Of a DNA stretch of 64,000 nucleotides, positions 9,210 to 19,758 are shown piece by piece. The notes under the pieces were generated by a model. It ran no database searches, was not told the origin of the DNA, and was given only the letters and a program-made list of their open reading frames with translations. The number at the start of each line of letters is the position of its first letter. Within the stretch, counting starts at the first letter, position 1. The translations under genes and the position numbers were made by a program. The stretch is from Sphingomonas sp. H160509 (GTDB lineage: Bacteria; Pseudomonadota; Alphaproteobacteria; Sphingomonadales; Sphingomonadaceae): positions 2,934,001 to 2,998,000 of the forward strand of contig NZ_JAMXSR020000002.1 of the NCBI RefSeq assembly GCF_024124765.2, given 5' to 3'.

Positions 9210-9278
9210 CGTTCGTGCCTAGCGAAGTCGAAGCACCGGAGCTTGAACCGCGCCTTCGACTTCGCTCAGGGCGAACGG
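9210..9278. repeat. Inverted repeat with TTCGACTTCGCTCAGGGCGA arm (family G)
   Basis: The left arm CGTTCGTGCCTAGCGAAGTCG and right arm CGACTTCGCTCAGGGCGAACG are imperfect reverse complements separated by about 27 bp. It lies in the 170-bp gap between the Coq4-like gene and recF. Such elements are common intergenic repeats in sphingomonads. Confidence 0.7.
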
Positions 9279-9324
9279 AAAAGGGCGATGCAATCGGCTC
9301 CGAAAGTCCTCTAAGGCCGAAGCA

Positions 9325-10514
9325 ATGCTCTCGCGCCTCGTCCTTACCGATTTCCGCAATCATGCCGACCTGACGCTGACGCCGGGACCAGGGTTCGTCG
9401 TGCTGACCGGCGAGAACGGCGCGGGCAAGACGAATATCCTCGAAGCGGTGTCGCTGCTCGCGCCCGGCCGCGGGCTGCGGAGAGCCGCACTCGGCGAGAT
9501 GGCGCGGCAAGGCGGGGCAGGGGGCTTCGGCGTAGCAGCCACGCTGTTCCCCTCCCGTTTGCGGGAGGGGGCTAGGGAGGGCGCGACGTACGTACTGGCG
9601 TCCGCTCCCGAGGAAAGCGCGCCCCCTCCCCGACCCCTCCCGCAAGCGGAAGGGGAGTTAGAAGCGCAGGGGCAGATACAGACTCCAGGTGAAGTCGACG
9701 TCGCCACCGGCACGCTCGCCTCAGCCCCGGAACGTCGCATCGTCCGCATCCAGGGCGCCACCACCACCGCCAACGCACTCGCCGAGTGGCTCACGATCCT
9801 GTGGCTCACCCCGGCGATGGATCGCCTCTTCGTCGCCCCCCGCCGGCGAACGCCGCGGCTTCCTCGACCGCCTCACGCTAGCGCTCGCCCCGAGTCACGC
9901 GCACCACGCCGCCCGCTACGACGCGGCGATGCGCGCGCGAAACCGCCTGCTCGCCGACGAAGGCCGTCCCGACGGCGACTGGCTCTCTGCGCTCGAAGCG
10001 CAGATGGCCGAGCACGGCGCCGCCGTCGATGCGGCACGGCGCGAGACAGTCGCCCTGCTCGGGACGAGGCTTGCGCATCAGGACGACGGCCCGTTCCCCC
10101 GCGCCGGTCTCACGCTCGAAGGCTGGGCCGGCGACACCACGCGCCTGCAAGCCGACCTCGCCCAGGGCCGCGCTCGCGACGCCGCTGCCGGGCGCACGCT
10201 CAGCGGCCCCCCACCGCGTCGACCTCATCGTCACGCACCTCGACAAGGACCGCGCCGCGTCACTCGCCTCGACCGGCGAGCAGAAGGCGCTCCTGCTCGG
10301 TATCGTCCTCGCCCACGCCGACCTCGTCGCCGAACGCACCGGCCAGCCCCCCGTCCTGCTCCTCGACGAGGTCGCAGCGCACCTCGATCCGGCACGCCGC
10401 GCGGCGCTGTTCGCACGGCTCGCAGGCCGCGGCCAAGTGTGGATGACGGGCACCGAAGACGCGCTGTTCGATGCGATTGGCGCCCAGGCAACGCGGATCG
10501 CGGTCGGGCGTTAG
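9325..10514 (+). CDS. recF: DNA replication and repair protein RecF, with two frameshifts and an in-frame repeat insertion
   Basis: RecF is the SMC-like ATPase that loads RecA at gaps. The Walker A motif is GENGAGKTN near residue 30; the C-terminal part contains the signature [10 protein letters not shown] and Walker [12 protein letters not shown]. Extra C bases in the C-runs at about 9838-9843 and 10205-10210 break the frame; repair gives 395 residues, about 40 more than usual. The excess is a segment at residues 75-121, encoded by 9546-9688, most of which is a copy of a palindromic repeat also found at 34748. It lies between dnaN and gyrB, as in many bacteria, but with other genes in between. 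Confidence 0.88.
9548..9658. repeat. Family B palindromic repeat inserted in frame in recF
   Basis: The element begins CCCCTCCCGTTTGCGGGAGG, continues with GGGCTAGGGAGGGCGCGACG and TACGTAC, and ends with the complementary CCTCCCGCAAGCGGAAGGGG. The first 50 bp are nearly identical to the intergenic copy at 34748. Here it is translated as part of RecF without introducing a stop. Confidence 0.85.
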
Positions 10515-10598
10515 GCTGAACGCGCGCTGTCGAGCAGGCTCACCGCGCATTCAAGCGGGCGCGGGCAAAGCTCCGTCCATCGAAGACACGGAGAGATC

Positions 10599-11417
10599 AT
10601 GATGACCCGGAATTTCACGCGCGCAGCCCTTGGCGTCCTGATGGTCGCAGCGACCACCGCCCCCGTTTTCGCGCAAGCGCGAGACGACGGACGTCCCGAG
10701 GGGCGTTACGACATGAGCCGCGCGCCCTGGTTGCGCCCCGGCTACCGCCTCGAAGGCGCCGGCGTGCCGGTGCTCTACCCCGAACTGCGCAATACGCGGC
10801 GCGGCATCGCATTCGTGATGCCGAACTTCGACGCGAACGGCGATGGCCGGATCAGCCCGCGAGAGGCCGACGACGCCAACCGCGAATTTGCGCGGATCGC
10901 AGGCCCCCGCCGCGACCGCTTCGACTGGGATGCGTATGGCCGTGACCCGCGTGGCTATCGCGGCGACCGCGGCGGCGGCACCACGGTGGTCGAGACCACC
11001 ACGACCTGGGATCGCGGCGCGATGCGCAACTACGGCTTCCGCCAGACCCCGCGCGGCGCGACGCTGACGCTGCAGGAGGACGTGCTGTTCCGCACCGATA
11101 GCGACGTGCTGCGTCCCGGCGCGATCGAGAAGCTGCGTCCGCTCGCCCGCTATCTGCGCGGCAACCCCGGCGTCCGCGTGGCGATCGACGGCTTCACGGA
11201 CTCACGCGGCACCGATGCGCATAACCAGGACTTGTCCGAGCGCCGCGCGGCGAGCGTCCGCCAGGCGTTCGACGACATGGACGTCGTCCGCGCCCGCTTC
11301 AGCGTCGTCGGCCACGGCGAGCACGACCCGGTCGCCACGAATGCAACGCCGGCCGGGATGCGTCTCAACCGCCGCGTCGAAGTGACCCTACTAGGCCAGC
11401 GCGCCGACCGCTTCTGA
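10599..11417 (+). CDS. OmpA-family protein with an EF-hand-like motif
   Basis: The 272-residue protein has a signal peptide (ending near APVFAQ). A middle region contains DANGDGRISPREADD near residue 77, matching a calcium-binding EF-hand loop (D-x-N-x-D-G-x-I-x-x-x-E). A C-terminal OmpA/MotB peptidoglycan-binding domain (about 150-265) follows, with the conserved DGFTDSRGTDAHNQDLSERRA and NRRVEVTL stretches. It probably sits in the periplasm or outer membrane, tethered to peptidoglycan. The EF-hand could sense or bind calcium. It has its own ribosome-binding site (GGAGA) and is followed by repeats. Confidence 0.85.
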   Translation: MMTRNFTRAALGVLMVAATTAPVFAQARDDGRPEGRYDMSRAPWLRPGYRLEGAGVPVLYPELRNTRRGIAFVMPNFDANGDGRISPREADDANREFARIAGPRRDRFDWDAYGRDPRGYRGDRGGGTTVVETTTTWDRGAMRNYGFRQTPRGATLTLQEDVLFRTDSDVLRPGAIEKLRPLARYLRGNPGVRVAIDGFTDSRGTDAHNQDLSERRAASVRQAFDDMDVVRARFSVVGHGEHDPVATNATPAGMRLNRRVEVTLLGQRADRF

Positions 11418-11426
11418 AGCCGGTCT

Positions 11427-11577
11427 CCCTCGCCCCTCCGGGGGAGAGGGAAGGGGCCCGCCGCGCTTGCGGTGGGAAGGGAGAGGGGAGTGGGGCTCGC
11501 AAGGCTGATCCCAACTCCCCCTCACCCTTCCGTCGCCTACGGCTCCTCCCCTCCCTCTCCCCAGAGGGAGAGGGACA
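11427..11577. repeat. G/C-rich inverted repeat (family F copy 1)
   Basis: CTCCCTCGCCCCTCCGGGGG at the left faces CTCCCTCTCCCCAGAGGGAG at the right, with internal complementary GGGAAGGGAGAGGGGAG and CTCCCCTCACCCTTCC stretches. It directly follows the OmpA-family stop, so it may also act as its transcription end. Related copies are at 42395 and 43585. Confidence 0.65.
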
Positions 11578-11600
11578 TGTCTGACGCGTCGTTGATGAGC

Positions 11601-11706
11601 ACCACCCCGGCGAAGGCCGGGGCCCAGTTGGGGGACGGTGCTAACTGAGCGCGGCACGTCGTTACTGCAACCTTTCCAACTGGGCCCCGGCCTCCGCCGG
11701 GGTGGC
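11601..11706. repeat. Palindromic intergenic repeat, family A copy 2
   Basis: ACCACCCCGGCGAAGGCCGG and CCCCGGCCTCCGCCGGGGTG arms flank the spacer with CTAACTGAGCGCGGCACGTCG. Together with the preceding family F repeat it fills most of the 519-bp gap before gyrB. The remaining 230 bp holds the presumed gyrB promoter and no gene that I can support. Confidence 0.85.
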
Positions 11707-11732
11707 AGCTATGCCGCAGGTGGCTCGCCTGA

Positions 11733-14468
<2,736 letters not shown>

Positions 14469-14603
14469 GCCGTTGCAATAAAGGTCCATCGTTTTTTCAG
14501 TTCGAATCGTGTGCTCGCAGTGGGGCCTAGTCCACCGCCAGATGTGGCTGACGAAGTCCGGGCGCTCGACGCGCGTGTCGTGAGCTAGTTCGATACGAGC
14601 CGG

Positions 14604-15503
14604 TCAGACCGCCATGCCATTCGTTTCGACATGGGCAGCGATATCGCCGGCGGTCGTCCACCAGATACGTGGGTCGTCCGCTTCCCGAAGCTCCGTCAGG
14701 ACGCGAGCGAGTGCCGGAACGCGGTGTGCCTGCCCCATGATGAAGGGGTGGAGCGCGATACCAAGGACGAGCGGCCGTCGGTCGCATTCGGACAACAGCT
14801 GTTCCACGCCTGCGCGTATCATCGCCGCGAACGTCTCTGCCTCCTGGTGGCGCTCGATGATCGCGGGGAGGTCATTGATCTCCTGGGAGTAAGGAACGGA
14901 GAGAAGCCCGCCATATTTGGTCGACAGTCGGGTGGGCTGATCATCGTGCGCCCAATCGAGCACGTAGCGATAGCCGTTCTTGGCCAACAGATCCGGCGTG
15001 TTTTGGCTTTCCGAAATCCAAGGCCCCAGCCAGCCGGACGGCCGTATGCCGAGTGTCGCCAGCTTCTCGGTAACGTCTGCGATCAAGCTATCCTCGCGCA
15101 GGCCGAACATGTTCCCCTGCGCCTTCGCGTTGCTGCTGCTGCCGTGTGCCGCAATCTCGTCGCCACGATCCCGGCATGCTTCCGCCAGGCCAGGGCAACG
15201 CTCGAGCACGTCAGCGTTCAGGAGTGCGGTGGTCCGCAGCTGCAATCGATCAAAGAGATCGAAAAGCCGCCATGCCCCAACGCGATTGCCGTAGTCGCGC
15301 CATGCGTAGTTCATCACGTCGGGTTCGGTCTGTGACGGCGCTAACTTCGGCCCCAAACCGCCACCGAAGTCGAAGACCTCATAATTTACGCCGAGATAGA
15401 TTGCGAGGCGACGTCCGTCCGGCCAGTCGTAGTCCGACCGGTCGGTGATGGGGCGGTAGTCATAGCGGTCATGGTTCGAGTTGCTCATGGCGGTGCAACG
15501 CAC
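14604..15503 (-). CDS. Polysaccharide deacetylase family protein (PuuE/allantoinase-like)
   Basis: A NodB-homology-fold protein of 294-299 residues. It resembles the PuuE-type allantoinase/peptidoglycan-deacetylase-like subfamily, seen in GVNYEVFDFG, the RTTALLNADVLE segment, DEIAAHGSS and the late GIALHPFIMGQAHR. No signal peptide is visible, so it is probably cytosolic and acts on a small amide or acetylated substrate rather than a polymer. The likely start is MSNSNHDRYD at 15488; the track-length frame starts five codons earlier. It faces away from the decayed rhodopsin region. Confidence 0.75.
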   Translation of the reverse strand: MRCTAMSNSNHDRYDYRPITDRSDYDWPDGRRLAIYLGVNYEVFDFGGGLGPKLAPSQTEPDVMNYAWRDYGNRVGAWRLFDLFDRLQLRTTALLNADVLERCPGLAEACRDRGDEIAAHGSSSNAKAQGNMFGLREDSLIADVTEKLATLGIRPSGWLGPWISESQNTPDLLAKNGYRYVLDWAHDDQPTRLSTKYGGLLSVPYSQEINDLPAIIERHQEAETFAAMIRAGVEQLLSECDRRPLVLGIALHPFIMGQAHRVPALARVLTELREADDPRIWWTTAGDIAAHVETNGMAV

Positions 15504-15505
15504 AG

Positions 15506-15775
15506 ACTAGCGAATGGCATCGCTGCTATCTCACGCTGCGTCGATTTCTGGGAAATACTCTGCCGTTGGCACGCTATGTCGATTGGTCGGTGACGACGCC
15601 GATATTGTTGGCGGGGTTGGTGTTGCTGGCTTTTCAAGAGCACGGGAAAACGGGTGAAGTTGGCGGGTATCTGACATCGGTCATTGTCCTCGATGTCCTG
15701 ATGATCGTCACCGGTCTGATATTCGGTCGGGTTCCTGATGCTGCACGCGGTGCCACCGACGAAAGAGCGTCGTGA
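15506..15775 (+). pseudogene. Microbial rhodopsin fragment (helices C-D, DTG-type), decayed
   Basis: The stretch RYVDWSVTTPILLAGLVLL matches helix C of microbial rhodopsins: Arg82, Asp85, Thr89 and Pro91 equivalents are present, and the Asp96 position is Gly. Asp-Thr-Gly at these three positions is the DTG motif of a described group of proton-pumping rhodopsins found in Pseudomonas and related bacteria. LDVLMIVTGLIFG follows, matching helix D with the Asp115 and Met118 equivalents. Helices A-B and E-G, including the retinal-binding Lys, are absent, and the reading frame closes at 15775. The preceding codons are open to 15506 without a credible start. It is a gene remnant. Confidence 0.7.
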
Positions 15776-15784
15776 TCGCCTGCA

Positions 15785-16021
15785 ATGCGTCACTACCACG
15801 CGTACCTCCGTGCCACCGCGCCAGTCCTCGTTGCGGCCGTGATGCTGGTGGGGATCGTGGGCGGGCTGCTGCTGCGGTGGGACCCCCTCAGGCGTTCGCG
15901 CGCAATTTGCCGGCATCGCGGCACTGGCGATGCCGCATCTGCTTGTGACGCCGTATTTCGAGCAGGTTGCGCGACAATCGGGGATTATGCCCAAGCCTCA
16001 AGCACGCCAGAGCTTTCTATA
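15785..16021 (+). pseudogene. Brp/Blh-family beta-carotene 15,15'-dioxygenase fragment (C-terminal part)
   Basis: After removal of one C in the run near 15882 the frame reads HYHAYLRATAPVLVAAV, then RAQFAGIAALAMPHLLVTPY and a stop at 16021. The last hydrophobic segment with the Pro-His pair resembles the final membrane helix of Blh enzymes, which cleave beta-carotene to retinal and are typically encoded next to rhodopsin genes. Only about 78 of some 300 residues remain, and the end overlaps the DUF2254 gene by 24 bp. The assignment relies partly on the adjacent rhodopsin piece. Confidence 0.5.
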
Positions 16022-17242
16022 GGCCGTGTCGAATGTCGTCAGGTCATCAGGATCCGCCATCGTCGTCGCCACCCGCTTTGCGTGGCGGTGCGCCCAGCTT
16101 TCGATCGCGGCATGTGAACCAGGCAGGTTCGCGTGCAGCGCCGCCAGCGTCGCGGTCAGCCGCAGCGATACTTCGATCTCCTGAACGCCTTCGCGCAGGA
16201 TCGGCCCGAACGCATCGGTCAGCATGTCGTCCATCGTCGGTCTGCCGATGTGAACGGGATAGGTTTCGACCTCGTCATCGACGCTTGCTGAGCCCGGCCG
16301 GAGCGTCAGGAACACACGAAGCAAGGCGTTGAGGACCTCGATACCCGTACCCGGATCGTTGGTCGCCGGGGCCAGCGCGCGGCTCGCGATCTCGGACAAC
16401 GCGATCAAGCCCAGCCGCGGGTCCTGATCGAACGAGCGATGTCGCTCGATCGTGAAGGTCTTCACCAGCGCGGTACGGACAGCGTCGTTCGCCTCGCCCT
16501 TGACCTGCAGGAGCGTACGCGCGGGGTGCATCATCGTGCCGGGCAGGACCTCGACATATACCGTCAGATCGTGGCGGTCGGCGATGGTGCCGAGCGCGGC
16601 GACGTCGATATGCGTGATATAGCCGGTCTGCGGCGCACTCAGCGCCACGGCGACGGCGGGGATGGCGACAGGAGCCCGCCCACCGAGATACGGATGCGCG
16701 GCGAAATCCAGCATGGCCTCGGTCGCAGCCTCCTCGACGCGGTCGATCACGTCGGCCATCCGTCCGAAGGCCGTGATATGCCCGATCCAGCGCAACAAGG
16801 TGCCGACCACCAGCAGGATGATCAGCACCGTCGCCGCGAACAGGATGATCCGGCCGTCATGGCCGTAGGCGCTGGTGTTCAGCCCGACGATACCCACCAT
16901 CGAAAAGACGAAGGCGCCAAGGAACGTCGACAGCGCGTTTTGCGAAGTCGGATCGCTCACCATCAGCTGGGTCGCCCGCGGTGTCGCGAGCTGCGTCGCC
17001 GAGGAATAGGCGCTGACCATCGCGGTCAGGGAAAAGGTCGTGACCGCCAGCATGCTGGAGGCCATGATCTGAAGGATCGTACCAACCGATCTCTGTCCGA
17101 TATCCGCGTCGAACGTGTAGGGTAGATACGGCGTGACGAGCCCGGCGATGATCGCCAGCGCGACGCTGAGCAGGCTGATGATGGCCGCGCGGAACCAGAT
17201 TTGCCGGATGATCCGCTTCAGGATCCACGACCATTGCCTCAT
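15998..17242 (-). CDS. DUF2254 family membrane protein
   Basis: The 414-residue protein has four predicted transmembrane segments in the first 150 residues (starting FRAAIISLLSVALAIIAGL). A large soluble C-terminal region contains the DUF2254 signature ERHRSFDQDPRLGLIALSEI followed by ASRALAPATNDPGT. The function of the family is unknown; some homologues are described only as inner-membrane proteins. The frame is intact amid decayed neighbours. Its 3' end overlaps the Blh remnant on the other strand. Confidence 0.85.
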   Translation of the reverse strand: MRQWSWILKRIIRQIWFRAAIISLLSVALAIIAGLVTPYLPYTFDADIGQRSVGTILQIMASSMLAVTTFSLTAMVSAYSSATQLATPRATQLMVSDPTSQNALSTFLGAFVFSMVGIVGLNTSAYGHDGRIILFAATVLIILLVVGTLLRWIGHITAFGRMADVIDRVEEAATEAMLDFAAHPYLGGRAPVAIPAVAVALSAPQTGYITHIDVAALGTIADRHDLTVYVEVLPGTMMHPARTLLQVKGEANDAVRTALVKTFTIERHRSFDQDPRLGLIALSEIASRALAPATNDPGTGIEVLNALLRVFLTLRPGSASVDDEVETYPVHIGRPTMDDMLTDAFGPILREGVQEIEVSLRLTATLAALHANLPGSHAAIESWAHRHAKRVATTMADPDDLTTFDTAYRKLWRA

Positions 17243-17276
17243 GCTGCGTCCCTCAAACGGTCGTTATCCACGATCA

Positions 17277-17480
17277 TTATGACCACAACGGCTTGGCAAT
17301 CCAGCGGCTACGATCGAACTGGCCGCAGATCATCACGATTGCCGTGGCCAGCGGCACCGCGATTAGTGCTCCGGCGATACCCCAGACCCAGCTCGAGCCT
17401 CATCATCCACGACCATGGAGACGATGCGACGCCGGTGAGGATGCCGGTCGCGAGCATGGGGCGGAGCATAAAGCGCGGAC
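17277..17480 (-). pseudogene. AI-2E family transporter, C-terminal fragment
   Basis: Reading back from the stop TAA at 17277-17279 gives WVWGIAGALIAVPLATAIVM and a short tail, the typical last membrane helix of the AI-2E/YdgG (PF01594) family. Upstream in a different frame is LRPMLATGILTGVA, also typical of the family C-terminus. The pieces are out of frame, about 300 upstream residues are missing, and there is no start. It lies between dps and the DUF2254 gene and looks like a deletion remnant. Confidence 0.45.
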
Positions 17481-17975
17481 CTAGCGACTGACCTCGAAGA
17501 GGAACCATGCACGGCGTTCCGCCTCGTCGGTCCAAGTATCGATCAGGCCGGACGTCGCATTGTCTCTGGCGACGTCCGCGACGTCCTTGGCACGGCGAAG
17601 CGACTCGACCAGAAGAAGATTGTCGGCACGGAGTTCGCTCAGCATGTCCTGCGGCGTCACGAACTCGGCATCATTGTCCGTTATAGTCTGATGCCGCGCG
17701 ATATCGCCGATCGACCGGATGGTCGTGTTGCCGGTCTTTCGGGCGCGCTCGGCAATCGCGTCGGTGACAGCGAGAATCTATGCGGCCTGCTCATCGAGAA
17801 GCAGGTGATAGTCTCTGAAATAAGGTCCGGAGACGTGCCAGTGGAAGTTCTTCGTCTTCAGGTAAATTGCATAGCTGTCAGCCAATATGATCTTCAGGGC
17901 GTCGGCGACAGTCATGGTCGCACATTCGTCGAGATCGGACGGTGTCGGATTGGCGGCAACATGGGCGTTCGTCAT
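17481..17975 (-). pseudogene. dps: Dps-type ferritin-like DNA-protection protein, interrupted by an in-frame amber codon
   Basis: Dps proteins store iron with peroxide and shield DNA. The frame codes for 164 residues: NFHWHVSGPYF and the ferroxidase segment LLLDEQAA, then a TAG codon at 17778-17780 (codon 66) where the family has Gln. It continues ILAVTDAIAERARKTGN to the end RRAWFLFEVSR without frame change. A C-to-T change of CAG to TAG explains it. It is either a real nonsense mutation giving a 65-residue product or a base-call error. A composite LysR-type site lies 91 bp upstream. Confidence 0.8.
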
Positions 17976-18066
17976 CGGTCGGTTTCCTCAATCGTGACTC
18001 GCGCGGTAGCCGGCACCGGTTTTCCGCAAGTAGCACTGAAGGAGGATGAGTTGATCGCCGGACGAT

Positions 18067-18096
18067 GTCCAATGACCACAGGCTATAGTTTCGATG
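18067..18096 (-). promoter_or_regulatory. Composite LysR-type operator/promoter motif, dps copy
   Basis: Read toward dps it is CATCGAAACTATA, nine bases, CATTGGAC. It matches the other three copies (19701, 20685, 26553) with identical spacing. The TTGGAC part fits a -35 element, with the dyad directly upstream as expected for a LysR-type activator. It is the least conserved copy. It ends 91 bp before the dps start, in a 183-bp gap with no gene. Confidence 0.65.
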
Positions 18097-18158
18097 ACTA
18101 CGAACAAAGCGGATCCGGCAGTCGACTAAACCAAGTCTGGGCTGCACGTCCGCAATCA

Positions 18159-18905
18159 CTAGCCGCCGTAGCGCTCGGTCTTGATAATGGAGGGGGACAG
18201 GCCGGCCAGTAGTGCGCCCTCGGTCGCGATGTTGACGAAGCCGTTGGACCCGCAAACGAATACCTGGCTTGGCTTTCGGTTAAGCCTGGCCACGATGTCC
18301 TGGACCATCGCGCCGTCGATCCGTCGCCCGAAGTCCGACGCGCGGATCGGTTCTTCGCGCGTGATCGCCAACGCCAGGACGAATGCCGCGTCGCTGGTCT
18401 CGGTGGAATGAAGCTCTGCCGAAAAGAGAACGTCTTCGGCGGTCCGGGCGGACAGGAGCAGCGCCGTTGGCACCGCCGGGGACTGTGTACGGCGTTGTCG
18501 GATCATGGCCATCAACGGCGCGAGTCCGGAGCCGGCCCCGATCAGCAACACCGCGTCCCCGGCGGGGTCAGGCCACAGGAAATGGCCGCCTAGCGGACCA
18601 CGAAGCTCGATTTCGTCGCCGATCGCCGCGACTTCGTGAAAGTACGACGAGACTTCGCCATCCGGCAGGTGCTCGATCGCGAGTTCGATAACCGGGGACG
18701 AAATGGCGGCCGATGCGATCGAGTAGCTGCGCATTGCGCTGTAGCCGTCGGGCGCGGTCAATCGGACATCGACATGCTGCCCTGCAATGTGCGCGAACGG
18801 CTTGCTCAATCGCAGGAAGAAGCTCTTGATGCTTGGTGTCTGCTGGACAATGTCCTCGATCACGCACGACTGCCATGCCACGGTTTGCGCGCCGCCCTCA
18901 GTCAT
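18159..18905 (-). CDS. FAD/NAD(P)-binding oxidoreductase (ferredoxin-reductase-like), partner of the sulfite-oxidase-like enzyme
   Basis: The 248-residue flavoenzyme has an FNR fold: FAD-binding MRSYSIASAA (RxYS motif), GPLGGHFLW, and the NAD(P)-binding LLIGAGSGLAPLMAMIR. A C-terminal CGSNGFVN matches the FNR CG motif. It lacks an iron-sulfur domain. Its start overlaps the upstream molybdoenzyme stop by 8 bp, so the two are translationally coupled. It probably passes electrons between NAD(P)H and the molybdenum protein or a small carrier; direction is not known. Confidence 0.85.
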   Translation of the reverse strand: MTEGGAQTVAWQSCVIEDIVQQTPSIKSFFLRLSKPFAHIAGQHVDVRLTAPDGYSAMRSYSIASAAISSPVIELAIEHLPDGEVSSYFHEVAAIGDEIELRGPLGGHFLWPDPAGDAVLLIGAGSGLAPLMAMIRQRRTQSPAVPTALLLSARTAEDVLFSAELHSTETSDAAFVLALAITREEPIRASDFGRRIDGAMVQDIVARLNRKPSQVFVCGSNGFVNIATEGALLAGLSPSIIKTERYGG

Positions 18906-19503
18906 TGGTGTATCGCTGTTCGCGCCATGGATCGCCGTAGATATGGTAGCCGTGACCTTCCCAGAATCCGGGTTCGTCGCGCGTCGTGAACTGCAGTGCG
19001 TTCACCCATTTGGCGGATTTCCAGAAATAGAGGTGCGGGACGAGGAGTCGCGCGGGCCCGCCGTGATCGCGCGGAAGCGGCTTGCCCGCATAGGTGAGGG
19101 CGACCATCGCCTTGCCCGACAGAAGGTCCGCCAAGGGCACGTTCGTCGAATATTTATCGTAGCAATGTGCAAGGACGAAATCGGTGGGCGGGTCGAGCCC
19201 GGCATCGGCAAGTATGTCTTCGATGAGCACGCCCTCCCAGGCGGTGTCGAGCTTGGACCAGGAGGTGACGCAGTGAATGTCCTTGGTCACCTTCGTCTTC
19301 GGCAGGGCGTTGAACTCGCTCCAGTTCCAGACTTTGACGGGCTTCGGACCGATCTTGACCGTGAATTTCCAATCGGAAGGCTCCACGTGCGGCGTAGGGC
19401 CAGCGGACAGGACGGGAAAATCTTCCACGAGATGCTGACCTGGCGGAACTCGACCGGAGTCATCGCCGCTTGAACCGCGGCCGGAGAATCCTCTGGTGAC
19501 CAT
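18898..19503 (-). CDS. Sulfite-oxidase-like molybdopterin-dependent oxidoreductase
   Basis: The 201-residue protein matches the short YuiH-like branch of the sulfite oxidase family: the molybdenum-ligating Cys in DIHCVTSWSK near residue 98, GVLIEDILADAGL, and HGGPARLLVPHLYFWKSAKW. There is no Tat signal or haem domain, so a cytosolic location is likely. Related enzymes (MsrP) reduce protein-bound methionine sulfoxide, which would suit the msrA/msrB neighbours, but sulfite or another S-oxide is equally possible. The gene is first in a two-gene operon preceded by a LysR-type motif. Confidence 0.85.
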   Translation of the reverse strand: MVTRGFSGRGSSGDDSGRVPPGQHLVEDFPVLSAGPTPHVEPSDWKFTVKIGPKPVKVWNWSEFNALPKTKVTKDIHCVTSWSKLDTAWEGVLIEDILADAGLDPPTDFVLAHCYDKYSTNVPLADLLSGKAMVALTYAGKPLPRDHGGPARLLVPHLYFWKSAKWVNALQFTTRDEPGFWEGHGYHIYGDPWREQRYTND

Positions 19504-19700
19504 GATGAATCCCTTGGGTTGGCTGATGGAACGGATCGGGCTTGAGTTCTGAAGCTGATGCTACATCCTTGTGGCTGCAACTGTCGAACGAGTTGTTTGA
19601 CTCGAGAATAAGCAGGGCGGCCTGATGGAATGGCCATGATCTTGACCTGCTATGACGCCCGATGATTGCAAATGGGGTCTAGCGCCTACCCAGTCTGACT

Positions 19701-19730
19701 ATCCAATACCCTGCCACTATAGTTTTCATA
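19701..19730 (-). promoter_or_regulatory. Composite LysR-type operator/promoter motif, sulfite-oxidase copy
   Basis: Read toward the molybdoenzyme gene: TATGAAAACTATA, nine bases, TATTGGAT. The TTGGAT part may be a -35 element, with CTAGAC about 18 bp downstream as a weak -10. It lies 198 bp before the start codon in an AT-richer 255-bp gap that contains no gene, and only 28 bp from the edge of the IS5 element. Confidence 0.75.
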
Positions 19731-19758
19731 CGTTTTAGTAATTTTGTCATGTGCATGG

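Noticed and set aside
15485..15994. A 169-codon minus-strand frame across the rhodopsin/Blh remnants
   Set aside because: Low-complexity His/Arg/Gln-rich translation without family similarity; a shadow of the plus-strand remnants.
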